DNA from: Phragmites australis
Lineage: Eukaryota > Streptophyta > Magnoliopsida > Poales > Poaceae
NCBI RefSeq assembly: GCF_958298935.1
Contig: NC_084922.1
Span: 10,542,501 to 10,606,500, forward strand
Reading direction: 5' to 3'
DNA: 64,000 bases
Shown here: in pieces, positions 46,095-58,800 of the stretch
Numbering within the stretch: the stretch's first letter is position 1
How the letters are laid out: every line of letters begins with the position of its first letter
Translations under genes and position numbers: made by a program
The notes under the pieces: generated by a model
Databases searched by the model: none
What the model saw: the letters and a program-made list of their open reading frames with translations, nothing else
Told to the model about the DNA's origin: nothing

Positions 46095-46915
46095 TGGACG
46101 GGAAGGGAAAAACAAAAAACTCCAAAAATCACTGGATTTTAACTTTCCTCTTCAAAAGTTATTTTGTTGTAAAAAATTCTCAAATGTTCGGTTTTGTTGA
46201 AAAACAACCCAAAAATTCCAAAAAAAAATTTAAAATCACAAAAAATTCTAAAAAAACTAGAGACAATTCTAAGATCTTTTGTGAAATTTATTTTCAAAAA
46301 TAATATCCTTTACATCATATTTCATGGAGAGAAAGTTTGAAAAAAAGAAAAACATGCAACTTATTTATTAATTCGAGTTAAATGCATAGTTAATTATTTA
46401 CTAATCCAAAAATCACGAAACAAATTTTTTTAGTCTTCTTACATGATCCTCTATCTTTTAAAAATACATGAAATCTTGAAATAGTTATTGTAATATGCAG
46501 GATTGAGTAAATGTGTTGCAGATAGATTAATTTATAACTAATCCATAACACCCCAAATTAGTGAAATCACTTTTATTAGTTTACTTAAACAATGATTTGT
46601 GTAGGAAAAATAATGGTAGACATGAAAAGGTTAAAATAACATGAGTTAATAAATGAGCTGCATATTTTTCTTTTTTTTCCAAACTTACTCTCCATGAAAT
46701 ATGATGCAAAAGATATTATTTTGAAAAAAATAATTTACGAAAGGTCTTAGAATTGTCTCTAGTTTTTTTAGTATTTTTTGTGATTTTTTTTGAATTTTTT
46801 GAAGAGTTTTTGGAACAAAGCTAAATTTTTGGGGTGTTTTTTTAACAAAACAACCTTCGAGGGAGTCAAAATCCAAGTGACTTTAGGGGTTGCATTTTTC
46901 CCGGACGGGAAAGAC
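46095..46915. mobile_element. Inverted-repeat (foldback or MITE-like) element
   Basis: Arms of about 290 bases at 46095-46385 and 46620-46915 are inverted copies. The left arm includes CAAATGTTCGGTTTTGTTGA, ACTAGAGACAATTCTAAGAT and CATATTTCATGGAGAGAAAG. The right arm includes CTCTCCATGAAATATGATGC, CTTAGAATTGTCTCTAGTTT and ACAAAACAACC. The spacer of about 235 bases is AT-rich and non-coding. Both arms end in a GGGAAAAA/CCCGGACGGGAAAG type terminus. No transposase is visible. Confidence 0.75.
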
Positions 46916-47389
46916 GGTGCCTCCCGCTCAAGCTACATCCATCAGCGATTATTCCAGGCTGGCTCCCAAAACCCAGAAAGGAAGGATCGTAGAAAAATAG
47001 ACCATACTACCACGGATTCTAATACTTCCATTCTATTTGGTATTTATTCTTACTATTATTCCTATACAACTTGTTAAATTCTTACAATTATATGCATACA
47101 AACTTGTAAATTTCATTGCAATAGTTTTTGGTTTGGATGGTTTATTTGTTCATCATTTTTCTCTTAATAGTATATATACATAATATCTTGCTAGCATTAT
47201 TTCATTCATAAAACAAGTGCTACTACCTTTCGGTCCAAGTAGATTCCATCCTTAAACACTCTCAACCAAATATTAAAAACTTATATATCGATGTATCTAT
47301 AATTTTCACATAAAAAACTTATTAATAAATTCACAGTAGAAAAAACAACTCGTGATAGTTAATATATTTGTTAAGTATATGTTTTAGTA

Positions 47390-48906
47390 GGTCTCATGAA
47401 TGCAATGCATGAAGAAACAACTGCAGCCGAACTCAAGATTGGTTGAATTGGACGACATCTGGACAAAATAACCTCACCGGATGGTCCGACATTTAGGGTG
47501 TTAAACTCACCGGAGCATATCTGATAAAAGGAGAGATAGTGTTGAATACCTCACTGGAAGGTTCGGTAATTAGCAAATGTTCTCACTAGAGCGGTTCTTT
47601 CAGAGAAGGGTGATGTGTTGAAGAATGAAGATAAGCTGACCGGATAGTCCATGCTTGGCTTGTACACACCAGAGGAAGTGCACCGGAGTATTTTCTAGTG
47701 CAGAGGAGAAGATGAAGACTTGACCGGATAGTCCGGTGCTTGGAATGTTCTCACCGGATTGCATCACCAGAGCATTTCTTGCAGAGGCGACTGTCAAGTA
47801 TTGAAGAATGAAGAACAACTCACCGTAAGGTCCGATGCTTTGAAGATCATCTCACCGGAGCATTATTTCCAAAGAGGATTGAAGTGGCGCGATCTGGCTC
47901 AAGACAACTCACCGGATAGTCCGATAATGGAACTCAAGTTACACCGGAGTATCCGGTGTTTATGATGACTTTGAGTGGAATCCAACTGCTAATTTCTGAT
48001 AGTGTACTCACTGGATTGTCCGGTGATTGTACTATTGTTGTCACTAGATAATCCAGTGTTAGCAATTTTCCTAAGTCGTTTGGTTAACGACTAGTGCATG
48101 AGTTTGAGGATATAAATACCCATCCACTCAGTCATTTGAAGGTGGCTATCCAGAGAAACTCATATACACTTGAGAAGACATCCAAGCCACCAAAATACTT
48201 AAAGTGATCATCTAAGGTAATTAAGCATAAGAGTGTTTAGTACTTATAGGCCTAGAGCGGGTTGTAGCTAGGTGTTGCAACTTGAAGAATGGATCAATGA
48301 GCGATCTTAGTTTGTACCAAGTGTTACGCCGACGTCTTGAAGTCTTGGTGACTCGTTGGCACCTTGAGTCGGAGTTACTCAAGCTTGTTGACCCTCCGAC
48401 TTGGTGTATAGTGGTGTCAAGACACGAGTATGGGGATGCGGAGATCCTTACCTTGGTGGCTCAAGCTCTGAGGTGAAGATGACGATAAGTGACCGTGAGA
48501 GAGGCTAGTGGTGAGAGCTTACCTTTGGATCGGAAGAGTCTTGGTGACCGAGAGTATATCCTTGGTGGAGCTTCAACGTGAACTAGGAGTGATATTCATG
48601 ACATCGATACCATGAAATAAAAATCCATTGTGCCGAGTTTGTTTTCTCTACCGTCTTTTTGCTTCCACTTTTACATTCTTGCAATCTACCTTTGTGCATT
48701 TACTTTCCTATAGTAGTTTGCTAGAATTGTCTATAGGTTGAAAACCTTTTGAGCAGTAGAATAGGCACACTAGATAAATCTAGAGCACAGTTAGATAGAA
48801 ATTGATATAGGTTTATCTTTTGAAGTTTTTTTAGCTAATTAGGTTAGGTTTTAAGTGTCCTAATTTACCCTCGTCCCAGCCTTTTAGGATATCATCGATC
48901 CTTTCA
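47390..48906 (+). mobile_element. LTR-like sequence with CCGGA-TCCGG motif array
   Basis: From 47460 to 48060 about a dozen units of the form CACCGGATAGTCCGGTG or CACCGGAGCATT recur every 30-60 bases. They are followed by a leader-like zone with TATAAATACC at 48110 and a long untranslated stretch. The end CATCGATCCTTTCA at 48906 is like the 3' end of grass copia (SIRE/Maximus-type) LTRs. No proper primer-binding site follows and the left border is not resolved. It could be a solo or truncated LTR. Confidence 0.5.
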
Positions 48907-48949
48907 AGTTGCAAGAATTGCGACCAGTGGTTGTTGCAGGAAGTCTACT

Positions 48950-50119
48950 ACATTCCAAGACTGTGCAGCAATATCATCAGCTTAGGATAACTTACCGAAG
49001 TTGGTCACAAGGTGATCATGGATGCTGAACATCTACGTGTGTATGATGGAAGTCCCGAATGTTTGCTAATGAAAGTGAGGCGAACTCCAAATTGCCTCTA
49101 CCAAAATTGAGCTACATCTAGTGACGCCAGTTTGTCTCCTAGCTAGTCTTGAAGACTCGGTATGGCTCTGGCATGCGAGGCTCAGACATGTTAACTTCGT
49201 ATCTCTGAAGCTACTTGTTAACAAGGAGATGGTGGTGGGCGTGCTATCAATCACAAACCCAAACCAGCTATTTCAAGGGTGTTTGGTGGCGAAGCAGGAG
49301 AGATAGCCGTTCCTGACAACTACAAGTTTTAGGGCGAAGAAGCCACTCGAGCTACTATAGGCAGACCTGTGTGGTCCAATCACACCCACAACCCTCACCG
49401 ATAATAGTTACTTTATACTAATTATTGATGATTACTCACGGTGGATGTGGGTGTATGTGATCAAGATGAAGGATCAAGCCTGCTCTGTATTCAGAAAGTT
49501 CAAGCTGCAAGCTGAGAACATGAGTGGGCAGTGTGTTAAGACGTTGAGAATAGATTGTGACGGGGAGTTACTCTCTGCAGAGTTCACCCGGCTCTATGAG
49601 GAGGCTAGGACCGAGCAGCACCTCACTGCGCCATACAGACCATAGCAAAATAGCATAGTAAAATGGAGGAACAAGACCGTGATGGCGATAGCGAAGTCCC
49701 TTCTTAAGAGAATGAACATGCCTGGAAGATTTTGGGGGGAAGCGGGGCGGCACATGGTGTATCTGATGAACCGCTTGTCGATGATAGTGTTGGACGCTCG
49801 CACTCTGTTCGAGGCCTGGAACGAAAGGAAGCTGTATTTGTCACACCTTCATGTGTTCAGCTGCACAGCGCATGCGAAGATGACAATGCCACACTTGAAG
49901 AAACTTGACGACCGAAGCTATCCAATGCTATATCTTGGCATCGAGGACGGCTGCAAGACACACTGTCTCTTTGATCCATGGCACGGGAAAGTTCATGTAA
50001 GTCATGATGTCAAATTTGAAGAAAATTTAGAGTGGAGTTGGAGTACATGCGCATGTGGTGGGGATCCATTGGACTTCGTCATTGAGGAGGAGTTCAGTAC
50101 CGAGCTGGTAGTTGGTGGT
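48950..50119 (+). pseudogene. Ty1/copia pol fragment (GAG pre-integrase and integrase)
   Basis: The plus-strand frame reads TPVCLLASLEDSVWLWHARL (GAG-pre-integrase domain) and QLFQGCLVAKQER. Then, over stops, come the integrase core PLELL*ADLCGPITP, FILIIDDYSRWMWVYVIKMK, TLRIDCDGELLSAEFTRLYE and EQHLTAPYRP, then RNKTVMAIAKSLLKRMNMPG, FEAWNERKLYLSHLHVFSCT and MLYLGIEDGCKTHCLFDPWH. Several in-frame stops (for example at 49304-49306 and 49646-49648) make it a pseudogene. The sequence is cut off exactly where the gypsy LTR starts at 50120. Reverse transcriptase and RNase H are not seen. Confidence 0.85.
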
Positions 50120-50370
50120 TGTCACGTCCCAAATTCTTAATCGCATGATTAAGTCTAATTATGCATCATTAGCGGTATGATTAGTTTTGAGGTAATTTAT
50201 TTTAGAATGCCAATGCAATTTGTTTAAAATTAATCGGGTGAGAGAACGAATTTTGGGAGAGAAAAGAATAAAATTCGCAGTTAAATTGGACCTTGTTCTC
50301 TAACATGTGGGTCCCACCAGGTGGGCCAACAACCCCATCTCTCTATGGGCAGCAGCCCAACCACTCCCCC

Positions 50371-50423
<53 letters not shown>

Positions 50424-53189
50424 ACTCACTCACTCTCGTGCTCCCCACCGGCCAAGATAAGGAGAGGAGCTCCCCTTCTCACTTCCCTCTCAAGCTCCCT
50501 CTCTCCTTCTCCCCCAAAATCCCACCTCAAGAGAAGGAATCAAGGTATTCATGTGGTACTCACGCGATCACGAGCTCATGAGCTATCCATCCATCAAATT
50601 CATTTTCATTTTCCCGAAGGATTCGAACCGGTTTTGATGTCTTTTGGTGTTCTTGGTTAAAGCACAAGGAGCACCAGCGTTCTTCCTCATTTTGAGCTTT
50701 TCCTCCTTCAACCATGGTCCTCAAGCTCGGCAAAGCATCTTGGGTTAGTCTCCTAGGCTCCCATGCCATAGATGCATATTTTGGTTGGATGAATCTCGAG
50801 TTTGAAGCTTTGGTTGCAAAGTTGTTAAGTTCTTGAGCTTTGGAGCTAAAATAAGGATTTTGGTGAGTTCTGAGTTAGGAATTGTGTTTCTAGGTTGGTG
50901 AGTGAGTTCTATACTTATAAACTCTCTCAAACATGTTTTCCTTTGGTTTGGAGAAGCTCGCAAATCAAATCGGCTGAGATTTTTCCCTTGAAGTAGCATC
51001 TCTGGATACCCCGGATAATCAAGATTGACCTGGATACTCCGGGTAAACCAGGAGAAACCTCATTGAATTGTCCTCGGGAACTATGATAATTTAGGGTGCA
51101 ATTCGAGTCTAGAATCCTTTGTATAGTGTATATCCTTGTTTTGGCGGAATAGATTTAGCATGCGAGTTAAATTGGCTGGGGAAAACACTTTAGAACTCAA
51201 CTCGGCCAAAACTCGGATAGTCCGGATCAATCCAAAGTGTCCAACCCAATCTGGAGTATCCGGACTCGACCCGAAGGGTCCAAGTAAATAGCTGAGAGCC
51301 CCACTCGGAGCCTCGCCCATACTCCAAGTTTAATCCGGAGTCTTCGGCCTCATGTTGCTTTTTCAGCGTTGTTTAGATCGTAAGTTTCGTTATTCCTCCG
51401 TATGTTTTACACATTTAGCTTGTTGTTATGCATATTGTAGCATACATTGTGTACTTCATTCATACTCATCATTGCACCCGTTCTTCTTTAGTGAATGAAG
51501 AACCGGAGCGTGTCGCGACCGTGGTTGAAGGGGATGCCAGTCTGTCAAAGTTTTGCGAGTGTTGCGTGAGTAGCATAAAGCAAACACCTGAGCAACAAGA
51601 CAAGTATCTAAGCATACTTCTCCCATTAATTTGGATCATATGCGTCATATATGATAAATTACGCTTTATATATGTTATGCATAAGTTCGAGTCGATGTCG
51701 GGTTTATGATGAGTAGAAGCTATGTTGATGCACTAATTCTCCTATCTTGAATAATTGTTGATCTGTATCTTTGTAGCCTAGGTTTAATATGATGTTGTCT
51801 AACTTAAAATTTTATTTACAATACTTAGCAAGTGCCTAGATCCTTGGTAGAAGTCGAGCGGTGAAATATTTCATCATTCGCGAGCATAGGCTTTAATTAC
51901 TTGTACAATAACCATATTGATGGGGTTGATGGTGTCGGTTGGATGAGTGGGGTGGATGAGGTGAGATGTGGATGGTGTTAGTGGTGTTTGTCCTGCTCGT
52001 ATGTGGAGTTCCCTTGAGTAGGTCGGGAAAGAGACCCGGACACCATAGACTGCTTGTATCTTTTAAGCATTGATCGTTGTTGCAATTGGCTTTAGCACTT
52101 TTCATGCTTACTACATGTCGCATTTGAGAACGATAAGCTGATTACCTTTGTAGCTGTGGCTTTTTGGTGTGCGGATCAATGGTGTCAGGCATGAGGCCAG
52201 TTGGGTATCCAGTTTGCTCTAGGAGTAGTTCTGGATGATCCCTTCACCTATCGGCGTATGATCAAATGATCGGGGCTTATTGGAAAAGGTTGATATGAGT
52301 ACCCCTTATATAGACCTGTGTGGTCATGCAAGCCATATGGTCCTCAAGTCATGTAGGTAAAGGAGTACCCCCTGTAAGGCGTAAAAATATTTCGAAATGT
52401 CGCGCTCTCGGTCATGAGCATGCTTTTGTCCATTTGCAGCAGTCGTAGAGTTACAAATAGGGTTTGGTATAGTTGAGATGTTGTGATATTTCGTTATAGA
52501 TGTTACTACTATGGTTTCTTTTACATTATGTGTAGTTGATGTTTATAGGCTAGTTTGTTACCTTTAGTCAAGTATAGATACTCACACATGTTTATGTCAA
52601 TTTGCTTTCACACATGAATTTACATAACTATATGGCCGTATTCTTGCTAACGTCCCAATGCATTATCTTTGGAGTCAGGCTAATTATAAGTACCCATTAT
52701 GGATTAAGTCTTGTGAGTACCTTCGTACTCAGCTGCTCTACATGTTTTGCAGGTGAGTTGGAGTTGATTTTTGACTACTTTACGCCCGCCGATGCAACTG
52801 GCAGGAATGAGTAGCGCATCCTACTCTTGGAGGTCGCACGTTCGGGGTAAAGCCTAAGGGCATATGGCTTCACTCATCTTTTGTTTCCGCTGCGTAGTTT
52901 CTTTTGTTGGTTAGGAGTTGAGTAGGTTTTAATCTCATTCTAGCTCTCTTTTGATGTACATTGTATTAACTTAGTGGATGCTTAAGAACTTGTAATATAA
53001 TGTTAATTACTCGTTCTTTCTTAAGCTTTGTTGTGATGTTTCATGTTGGAAAGGCATGTGTTCTAATCTTAGTAACAAAATATGTGCCGGGACTACCGGA
53101 GTGGTATTTTGATTAATCGTTGAAATTGTGATTAAGAAAATGATCGACTTAATGATTAATTAGAATAATATTTGAACGGTTCCCCATAG
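50120..53189 (+). mobile_element. Ty3/gypsy 5' LTR
   Basis: Begins TGTCACGTCCCAAATTC. A primer-binding-site-like TGGTATCAAAGC follows at 53192, close to the tRNA-Met complement TGGTATCAGAGC used by grass gypsy elements. The LTR (about 3.07 kb) contains a (CT)n microsatellite, several CCGGATACTCCGG-type motifs (51000-51280), and a terminal zone with GGGACTACCGGAGTGG. The element interrupts the copia pol fragment, so it inserted later. No 3' LTR is in the window. Confidence 0.7.
50371..50440. repeat. (CT)n followed by (CTCA)n microsatellite
   Basis: About 24 CT units run from 50373, followed by five CTCA/CACT units. It lies within the gypsy LTR. The long open frames across it come from the simple repeat. 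Confidence 0.9.
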
Positions 53190-54020
53190 CGTGGTATCAA
53201 AGCTTGGTTTAATGAAATAGCCTAAATATGGTTAGAGCGTTGGTTAGTAAGTGTGTCAAACCCAATAAGCAACCCACTAAAGATTCCTTTATGCCTCCTC
53301 ATGATTAATATATATTAACTTGCTATACTATACCCAAAGTGTAACGTATGATTGATTGAGTGATGCACTTGAATTGTGTATTTATGTATTGTGTGGTTTT
53401 CTTGTTATGATGCATTTGTTGATTATGTTGTATTGATGCATTCTGATAGTGGCAAATATTAGGGGCTCAACCGGTGCGAGGTAGGGACCCGGCGTGTTCC
53501 GTACGGTGATGGTACGAAAAGTGAATACGTTAGCAATAACGTATGAACATCCACTATACGATGGTAGATATGGTCATCTACTCATGTGGTGTTTACATGA
53601 GGTGTCCCGTAAGGCGAAGGTACGGGAAGTGAATACGTGGGCAACCATGTATGAAACGTCGCTTGTACAGCGAGTTGCACAAGCACCATTCACACAAATA
53701 CTTATTCTCTTCGTAAGAAAGGTGATGCATGTGTTTGTGATTATTGTTTGGAGAGAGATGCATTCAGGAAAGAAACTTGAAGATAAGGATCAAGCATACT
53801 TTCATGTTCCATTATTCATTTTGCACTATACATTTGAACATGCATTTACCTTGATATATGATGCCTTAGTGCACATCACTTGTTTGAATCTGACATGGCG
53901 AAGATAGCATTGATCCAGTCAGAATTGACTTTTGGTCTCTCTTTTATCTTATCGTCATAATAGGATGAGGACCCGTCAAAATTTTAGAGATCGTCCCGAG
54001 AGTTCCAATGAGAATAACCT
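53190..54020 (+). other. Gypsy 5' leader
   Basis: This runs from the primer-binding site to the gag start. It holds two imperfect copies (about 53495-53560 and 53605-53680) of a segment with TCCGTACGGTGATGGTACG, GTGAATACGT and GCAATAACGTATGAA. No protein was recognised. Confidence 0.55.
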
Positions 54021-54829
54021 GTGCTGCCCCTACCGCCAAGCATGGCAGATGTGTTAATGCAGATAGAGCAAAATTGTCAAGCTCAAACTGCTCTCCTCGA
54101 GATCCTCGTGCACAACACGGACCCTCATGGAGGAGGTGGGGCCGGACACCGAGATGACTTTGCGTATTTCCTCCGAACTCAGCCGTCCACCCTCACGCGG
54201 GCTGAGGATCATCTGGATGCCGACCACTGGCTCTGGACTATCAAGCAAAAACTCACTCTCCTCAGGTGCGTGGACCACGAGAAGACGCTTTTCACCACCC
54301 ATCAGCTTCAGGGTGCGGCGGGCACGTGGTGGTCTAACTTTCTAGCCATGCACCCCGCCAATCACTGGGTGTTTTGGTCGGGGTTCCACCAGGCATTCTG
54401 TGATTTTCATATTCCTAAGGGCTTTATGGAGATCAAGAGGCGGGAGTTTATGGAGCTCAAGCAAGAAGGCAGATCAATAATAGAGTATGTGCAGGTGTTC
54501 AATCACCTTGCATAGTATGCTCAGGATGAGGTCAACACCGATGAGCGGAAGCAATACCATTTTGTGAATGACCTCAACTCCAAGATGCAAGACCGGTTAC
54601 CAGTGCATGAGTTCGCTGACTTCAACAAGCTAGTGAGCACCTCTCTTACGGTGGAGTTCAAGTTGAAGAACCAGCAGGAGGAGAAGAAGCGCAAGAGGGT
54701 CCCGTCGCCTTCTATGAGCGTGGGTTCTCAACGCACGCGAACGGAGAGTCAGCCTCCTCTCTCTCACATGTTAACGGTGGGGAAGAGAGGTGGAGGAGGT
54801 GAAGTAAGAACCAACTACTACTTTATATA
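54021..54829 (+). pseudogene. Ty3/gypsy gag (capsid) fragment
   Basis: The frame reads ALLEILVHNTDPHGGGGAG, FLRTQPSTLTRAEDHLDADH, WLWTIKQKLTLLRCVDHEKT, QLQGAAGTWWSNFLAMHPAN, FHQAFCDFHIPKGFMEIKRR and FMELKQEGRSIIEYVQVFNH, the retrotransposon gag domain of plant gypsy elements. A stop follows HLA at 54514, and the frame then continues NDLNSKMQDRLPVHEFADFN, SLTVEFKLKNQQEEKKRKRV. The zinc knuckle and all of pol are missing. The fragment ends at a Helitron-like border near 54836. Confidence 0.8.
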
Positions 54830-54836
54830 GTAGAGA

Positions 54837-55279
54837 TATAATTTTCTCTGTTAACATATAATACGTATCCACTATAAGGAAAACATAATATATACAAAAG
54901 TTGGATACTAAAACCAGAGTTTTCTTTTCGGTTTTTTTATAATTACTCAGTTGTCACTTTAAGGAAGTGACAATTGCTACTGAAGATGACATGCGAGCCA
55001 TTCTGAGTCTATATATGTGGAACAGGATGGCAAATAAGTAATTGCCACTTCCTCAGAATGGAAAAAAAAAGTGAATGCTCGTTCTTTTTGTTCCGGAGGA
55101 ATACAAAATGCTCCACAATGAAACAAACTAAAAAGAAAAAAATTCCTAAATAATGTAAAAAAAAGTCCAACTTGAGTTGCCGATAGTGTTACTTTGACAC
55201 TGGTGTCTAATTTTTTGCTCGAATTGAACATCCTGAATTTAAATCGGATTCTGACATTCATATTATATTTTAAGTTATA
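54837..55279. other. No gene recognised
   Basis: AT-rich spacer between the truncated gypsy element and the Helitron-like fragment. The minus-strand open frame at 54977-55261 looks compositional. Confidence 0.4.
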
Positions 55280-55492
55280 CTAGTCTGATACACGTGCTTT
55301 GCACGATATCGTCGAAAAAACGCAAGAACACGTGGACCCACGTGTAAGCACGGTGCGGGAGGCCACGTCGCCGAGCAGACACGGGAGGGCGGGACCACAT
55401 GAGCGTGAGCATATGGGCCCACACGGGAGGCTACGGGACTCACAGGAGGATAGATTGTGGAAAGAAAATACTATATTTTTAAATAGTAGAGA
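55280..55492 (-). mobile_element. Short Helitron-like non-autonomous element
   Basis: Read on the minus strand, it starts TCTCTACTATTTAAAAATAT, a 5' end of grass Helitrons. It ends with a hairpin (CGTGCAAAGCACG) 10 bases before CTAG, followed by T in the host. The 5' neighbour is A in minus-strand orientation. This fits A/T-targeted insertion and a CTRR 3' end. A second TCTCTATATCTACTATTTAA start lies at 55519. Another TCTCTACTATATAAAG border lies at 54836. No coding capacity. Confidence 0.55.
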
Positions 55493-55855
55493 TAAATTTT
55501 TAAATAGTAGATATAGAGATTTTAGGTGTCCAAATTTTCATCGAAGAATTAGACGAAGTCCTGACACCATGTCCCTCTCGCACGATTAGGTCCGTCTAGA
55601 CTCTAGTGAACTCCACTGCGGAGAGTCCAACAACACCACAGTACCCCACCCGCGGCGCAGCCCAACCACCGCCACCTTCAACGACTTCCTTCCTCCCGTC
55701 CGTCCTGCCGCCTTCCGCTTCCCCACCCTCTCCAGTCCGCGCAACGCAGCCCCGACAAGCCGACCCTATCGAACGGACGGAAGAGGCTGCGTCGTCGTCG
55801 TCGTCTCCCGGGCCCTCCCCGCCTCCCCGACCAGTCCGGCGGCCCCTATCGGACG
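55493..55855 (+). promoter_or_regulatory. Promoter/5' leader of the UBAC2-like gene
   Basis: From about 55600 the sequence becomes GC-rich with CT-rich and CGTCGTCGTCGTC tracts, typical of a grass 5' untranslated region. It ends GGACG before the ATG at 55856. No clear TATA box was seen. The Helitron-like fragment lies just upstream. Confidence 0.4.
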
Positions 55856-58800
55856 ATGCAGGGCGGCGTCTCCGGATTCCGTAAGCGTCCCCACCCCCAC
55901 CCCGGTATCAGCGTGATTTACGTACCTCGCAGCTTGCTCCTGTGGAAATTTTTTTGGGCCGTGACTGATCGGGACGGCGCCGGCGCCGTCTGTTTTTTTG
56001 GTTGCAGAGAACGCTCCGGTGACGCGGGCTGTCGCTCTCGCCAGCGGCCTCCTCTCCGTTATCTTCAGCGCCCAGCGACGCGGCCGCGCCCTCAGCATCT
56101 CATACCAGGTCAGCCAGGCCGCCAAATCTCACCGTCTCTATTGTGCTCCTTGTTAGCTTTCCCCAATTTGTGCTCGTCTGGGTTTCTTGGAGATGCCTCG
56201 ATTTGGTTACATGGACCGTTGTCAGTGTATAATTGTCGGGAGTTAGTGCATGTGGTCCTTTGAGTCGATGTTAGGTTTGCTCTGTGGTGTTGGGGAACTG
56301 ATGGGTGAAGTCTTATGGGATTCGGTTCAAATTGGTGTTTAGGGTTTCAGGTTCTGAATTTGCTGCGGCAGTGAGACTTTGAGAGTAGTGGCGGGTGCTT
56401 ATAGGTGGTCGGTAGCTGTGGACACACGGTGTTGATGGAAGGACATTGATTGTGCTGTCTGGGATGATGGATGTGAAGGATATGTGGCTTGCGAATTAGA
56501 GGAACAAGCAATTTGGATGGCTCAAGTTAGGACTTGGGAGTCCTGGATTGAATCAACTTAAGTTTGTCGCTGAGCTGGGAAATAAGCTTGTGTGATCTAG
56601 GAAATAGATGCTATGTACTAGTTATTGAGTCTTTTTTTTTCTTTCTTTTGCAACTCTATAATTCTCTGGTTCTTGGTGACTTTGAGTGTTTGTAGGGGGG
56701 ATTTAGCATTTTATTGCAAGTTAAAGGGATGTATTACATGATTTGATGTAGAAAAGGATGAACAGTTTTTGGCAGCAGTTTACAGAAACAGGCTATGCTG
56801 CCATTATTGTCAATAGAAAGTGAAAACGAGTGATCACCACTGAAGTTGGAGATCCATGGGCAGTCACTGCTTGAAACCTGGCCCATAATGGCATGGGACA
56901 TAACATTGTGCATGTTAGGTCTTTTCGGAGTTAGACAGGAATGCACTAATTGCACCAGTTAAAGTTTGTTGACCTGGTTTATTAGTTAACTTCCATGACC
57001 ATGGTCTAATTATGTATGCCTTTTACATCGCTCGTCTTCTGAAAATTGATTAGGCAAGGTTAAATTTCACAACCGACAGAAGGCATAAGCTGATGTACAG
57101 ATTAATATCACCAACTATCATTAGGATGTGATATTATGTTGCCACTTGCCAGCATAACAGTGGTACATTAGAGGTGACCCCATGTCACTTTGATATGTTG
57201 CAGTTGCACCATATGTTTGAGTGATAGTCTTGTGATTCCAGAAGTTAATTCATGTGAGTTGGCATGTAGGTATCAACGTGTCAAATGTGTGTCATGTGAA
57301 TGTATGCTTGTCGACATCGATTGGAAATTAACAGATTAGAGGAAATTTGAAGTGCATCTTAGAATTACCTGGGCAATGTGAAACTTCTGTGTAAATTTGG
57401 GGTCAGTTGTGTTATTCATTTCCTAACTGTTGATTGTACATCGATAATGTGTACCATGCCTTAGCCTAGAGAACATTAATTTGTGCCATTACATGTTCAT
57501 TAGTTTGTGTACCATAGCTATTATCGCCATTACGTTTCGTACAATCATACATGCCTAAACAATGTATTTAGAAATGTGGACATCCTGAAAAAAAATGGAA
57601 AAGAAAATGATTGTTAACTCTCAGGCATAAGCAGTAAGGTGTCTTCGTGTGTATATGCTCCCCGGTCATTTATCCTTGAGCTCCATCTACTTCAATGCAG
57701 AGCATTGGTTGGCTGCATTTGTTTTATCTTGTCTAGTCAATGACTGCTTGGATCTTTTACATACAACATGTTTGATAATTCTGAATAGAAGTCTGATCAA
57801 TTATTTATATTATTATTGCAGGGCATTGTCGAAAATTTCCGTTTATGGAAGATATTCCCATCTGTATTTGCGTTTCAGTCAACACCAGAGTTAATGTTTG
57901 GACTGTACCTTCTGTATTACTTCCGCGTATTTGAGAGGCAGATGGGCTCTAACAAATACTCGGTAGGTACTTTATCTGTTGGAGTTCTCTCTAGTCTTAA
58001 ATGAAGATGGATAAACAGCATCGATAATATGGTATAAGCAGGAGTAAATTGAGGCCTGTAGTCCCTTAAACTGGCATGGCACTGCACTTATGACAATGAA
58101 CTTGAGAACTTAATGCCCATGTCTGTGGACCTGGAAAGTGATTCAATGCTATGTTTTGTTCTCAACTGCATATCGCTAACCTAAGTCCAAAACGCATGTG
58201 ATTTCATGGGCATGCAGTGCAATTAGATTTCCAAATCAGCTTAAGTTTTGCCAAAGGCTCCATTGTAATAAGACTACTTATGAACTTGACAAGCAGAGAA
58301 TTATGATATATAATGCTTCTTTTTCTTTCCATCTGCTGTGCAGGTTTTTTGTTTGTTCACGATCACAGTGTCATCACTTCTCGAGATCTTTTCATTGGTT
58401 CTCCTGAAAGGTATGCTAATGAAGTAATGAGACAAACTGCTAAACAGAGTCATGCGGTGGCAATTGAAGAAATAATATATCTTATAAAACAGTTTATGGT
58501 TATGTGCTCTGCGTACTTCTAAATATATTCCATTCACTCTAGAAAGAAAAAAAACATCCATTCTCCTGTCGCTGCAATCATTATTATAGTTAGGATTAGG
58601 TAATCAGTAAATGTCTGGTTGTATTTTGCTTGCAAGATGGAAATGTAAGAGAATATGTTAAATTTTAATAAGATAGCAGTAGATAGGTCAGCAATGCAAA
58701 GCATCGTTTGGTATAAAATTGCAAGCTAGTGTATTCGTCTATGGGAGATCTTATTCCCAAATCTATTGGATTTGATCCTGCGAGAGGTGGGTCGTATGAA

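Noticed and set aside
50307..50660. 117- and 86-codon frames with long Ser-Leu repeats.
   Set aside because: They are produced by the (CT)n microsatellite in the gypsy LTR.
54836..54836. Second Helitron with its 5' end here and the gypsy gag as captured cargo.
   Set aside because: A matching hairpin plus CTAG 3' end was not found to the left, so the capture idea is not supported.
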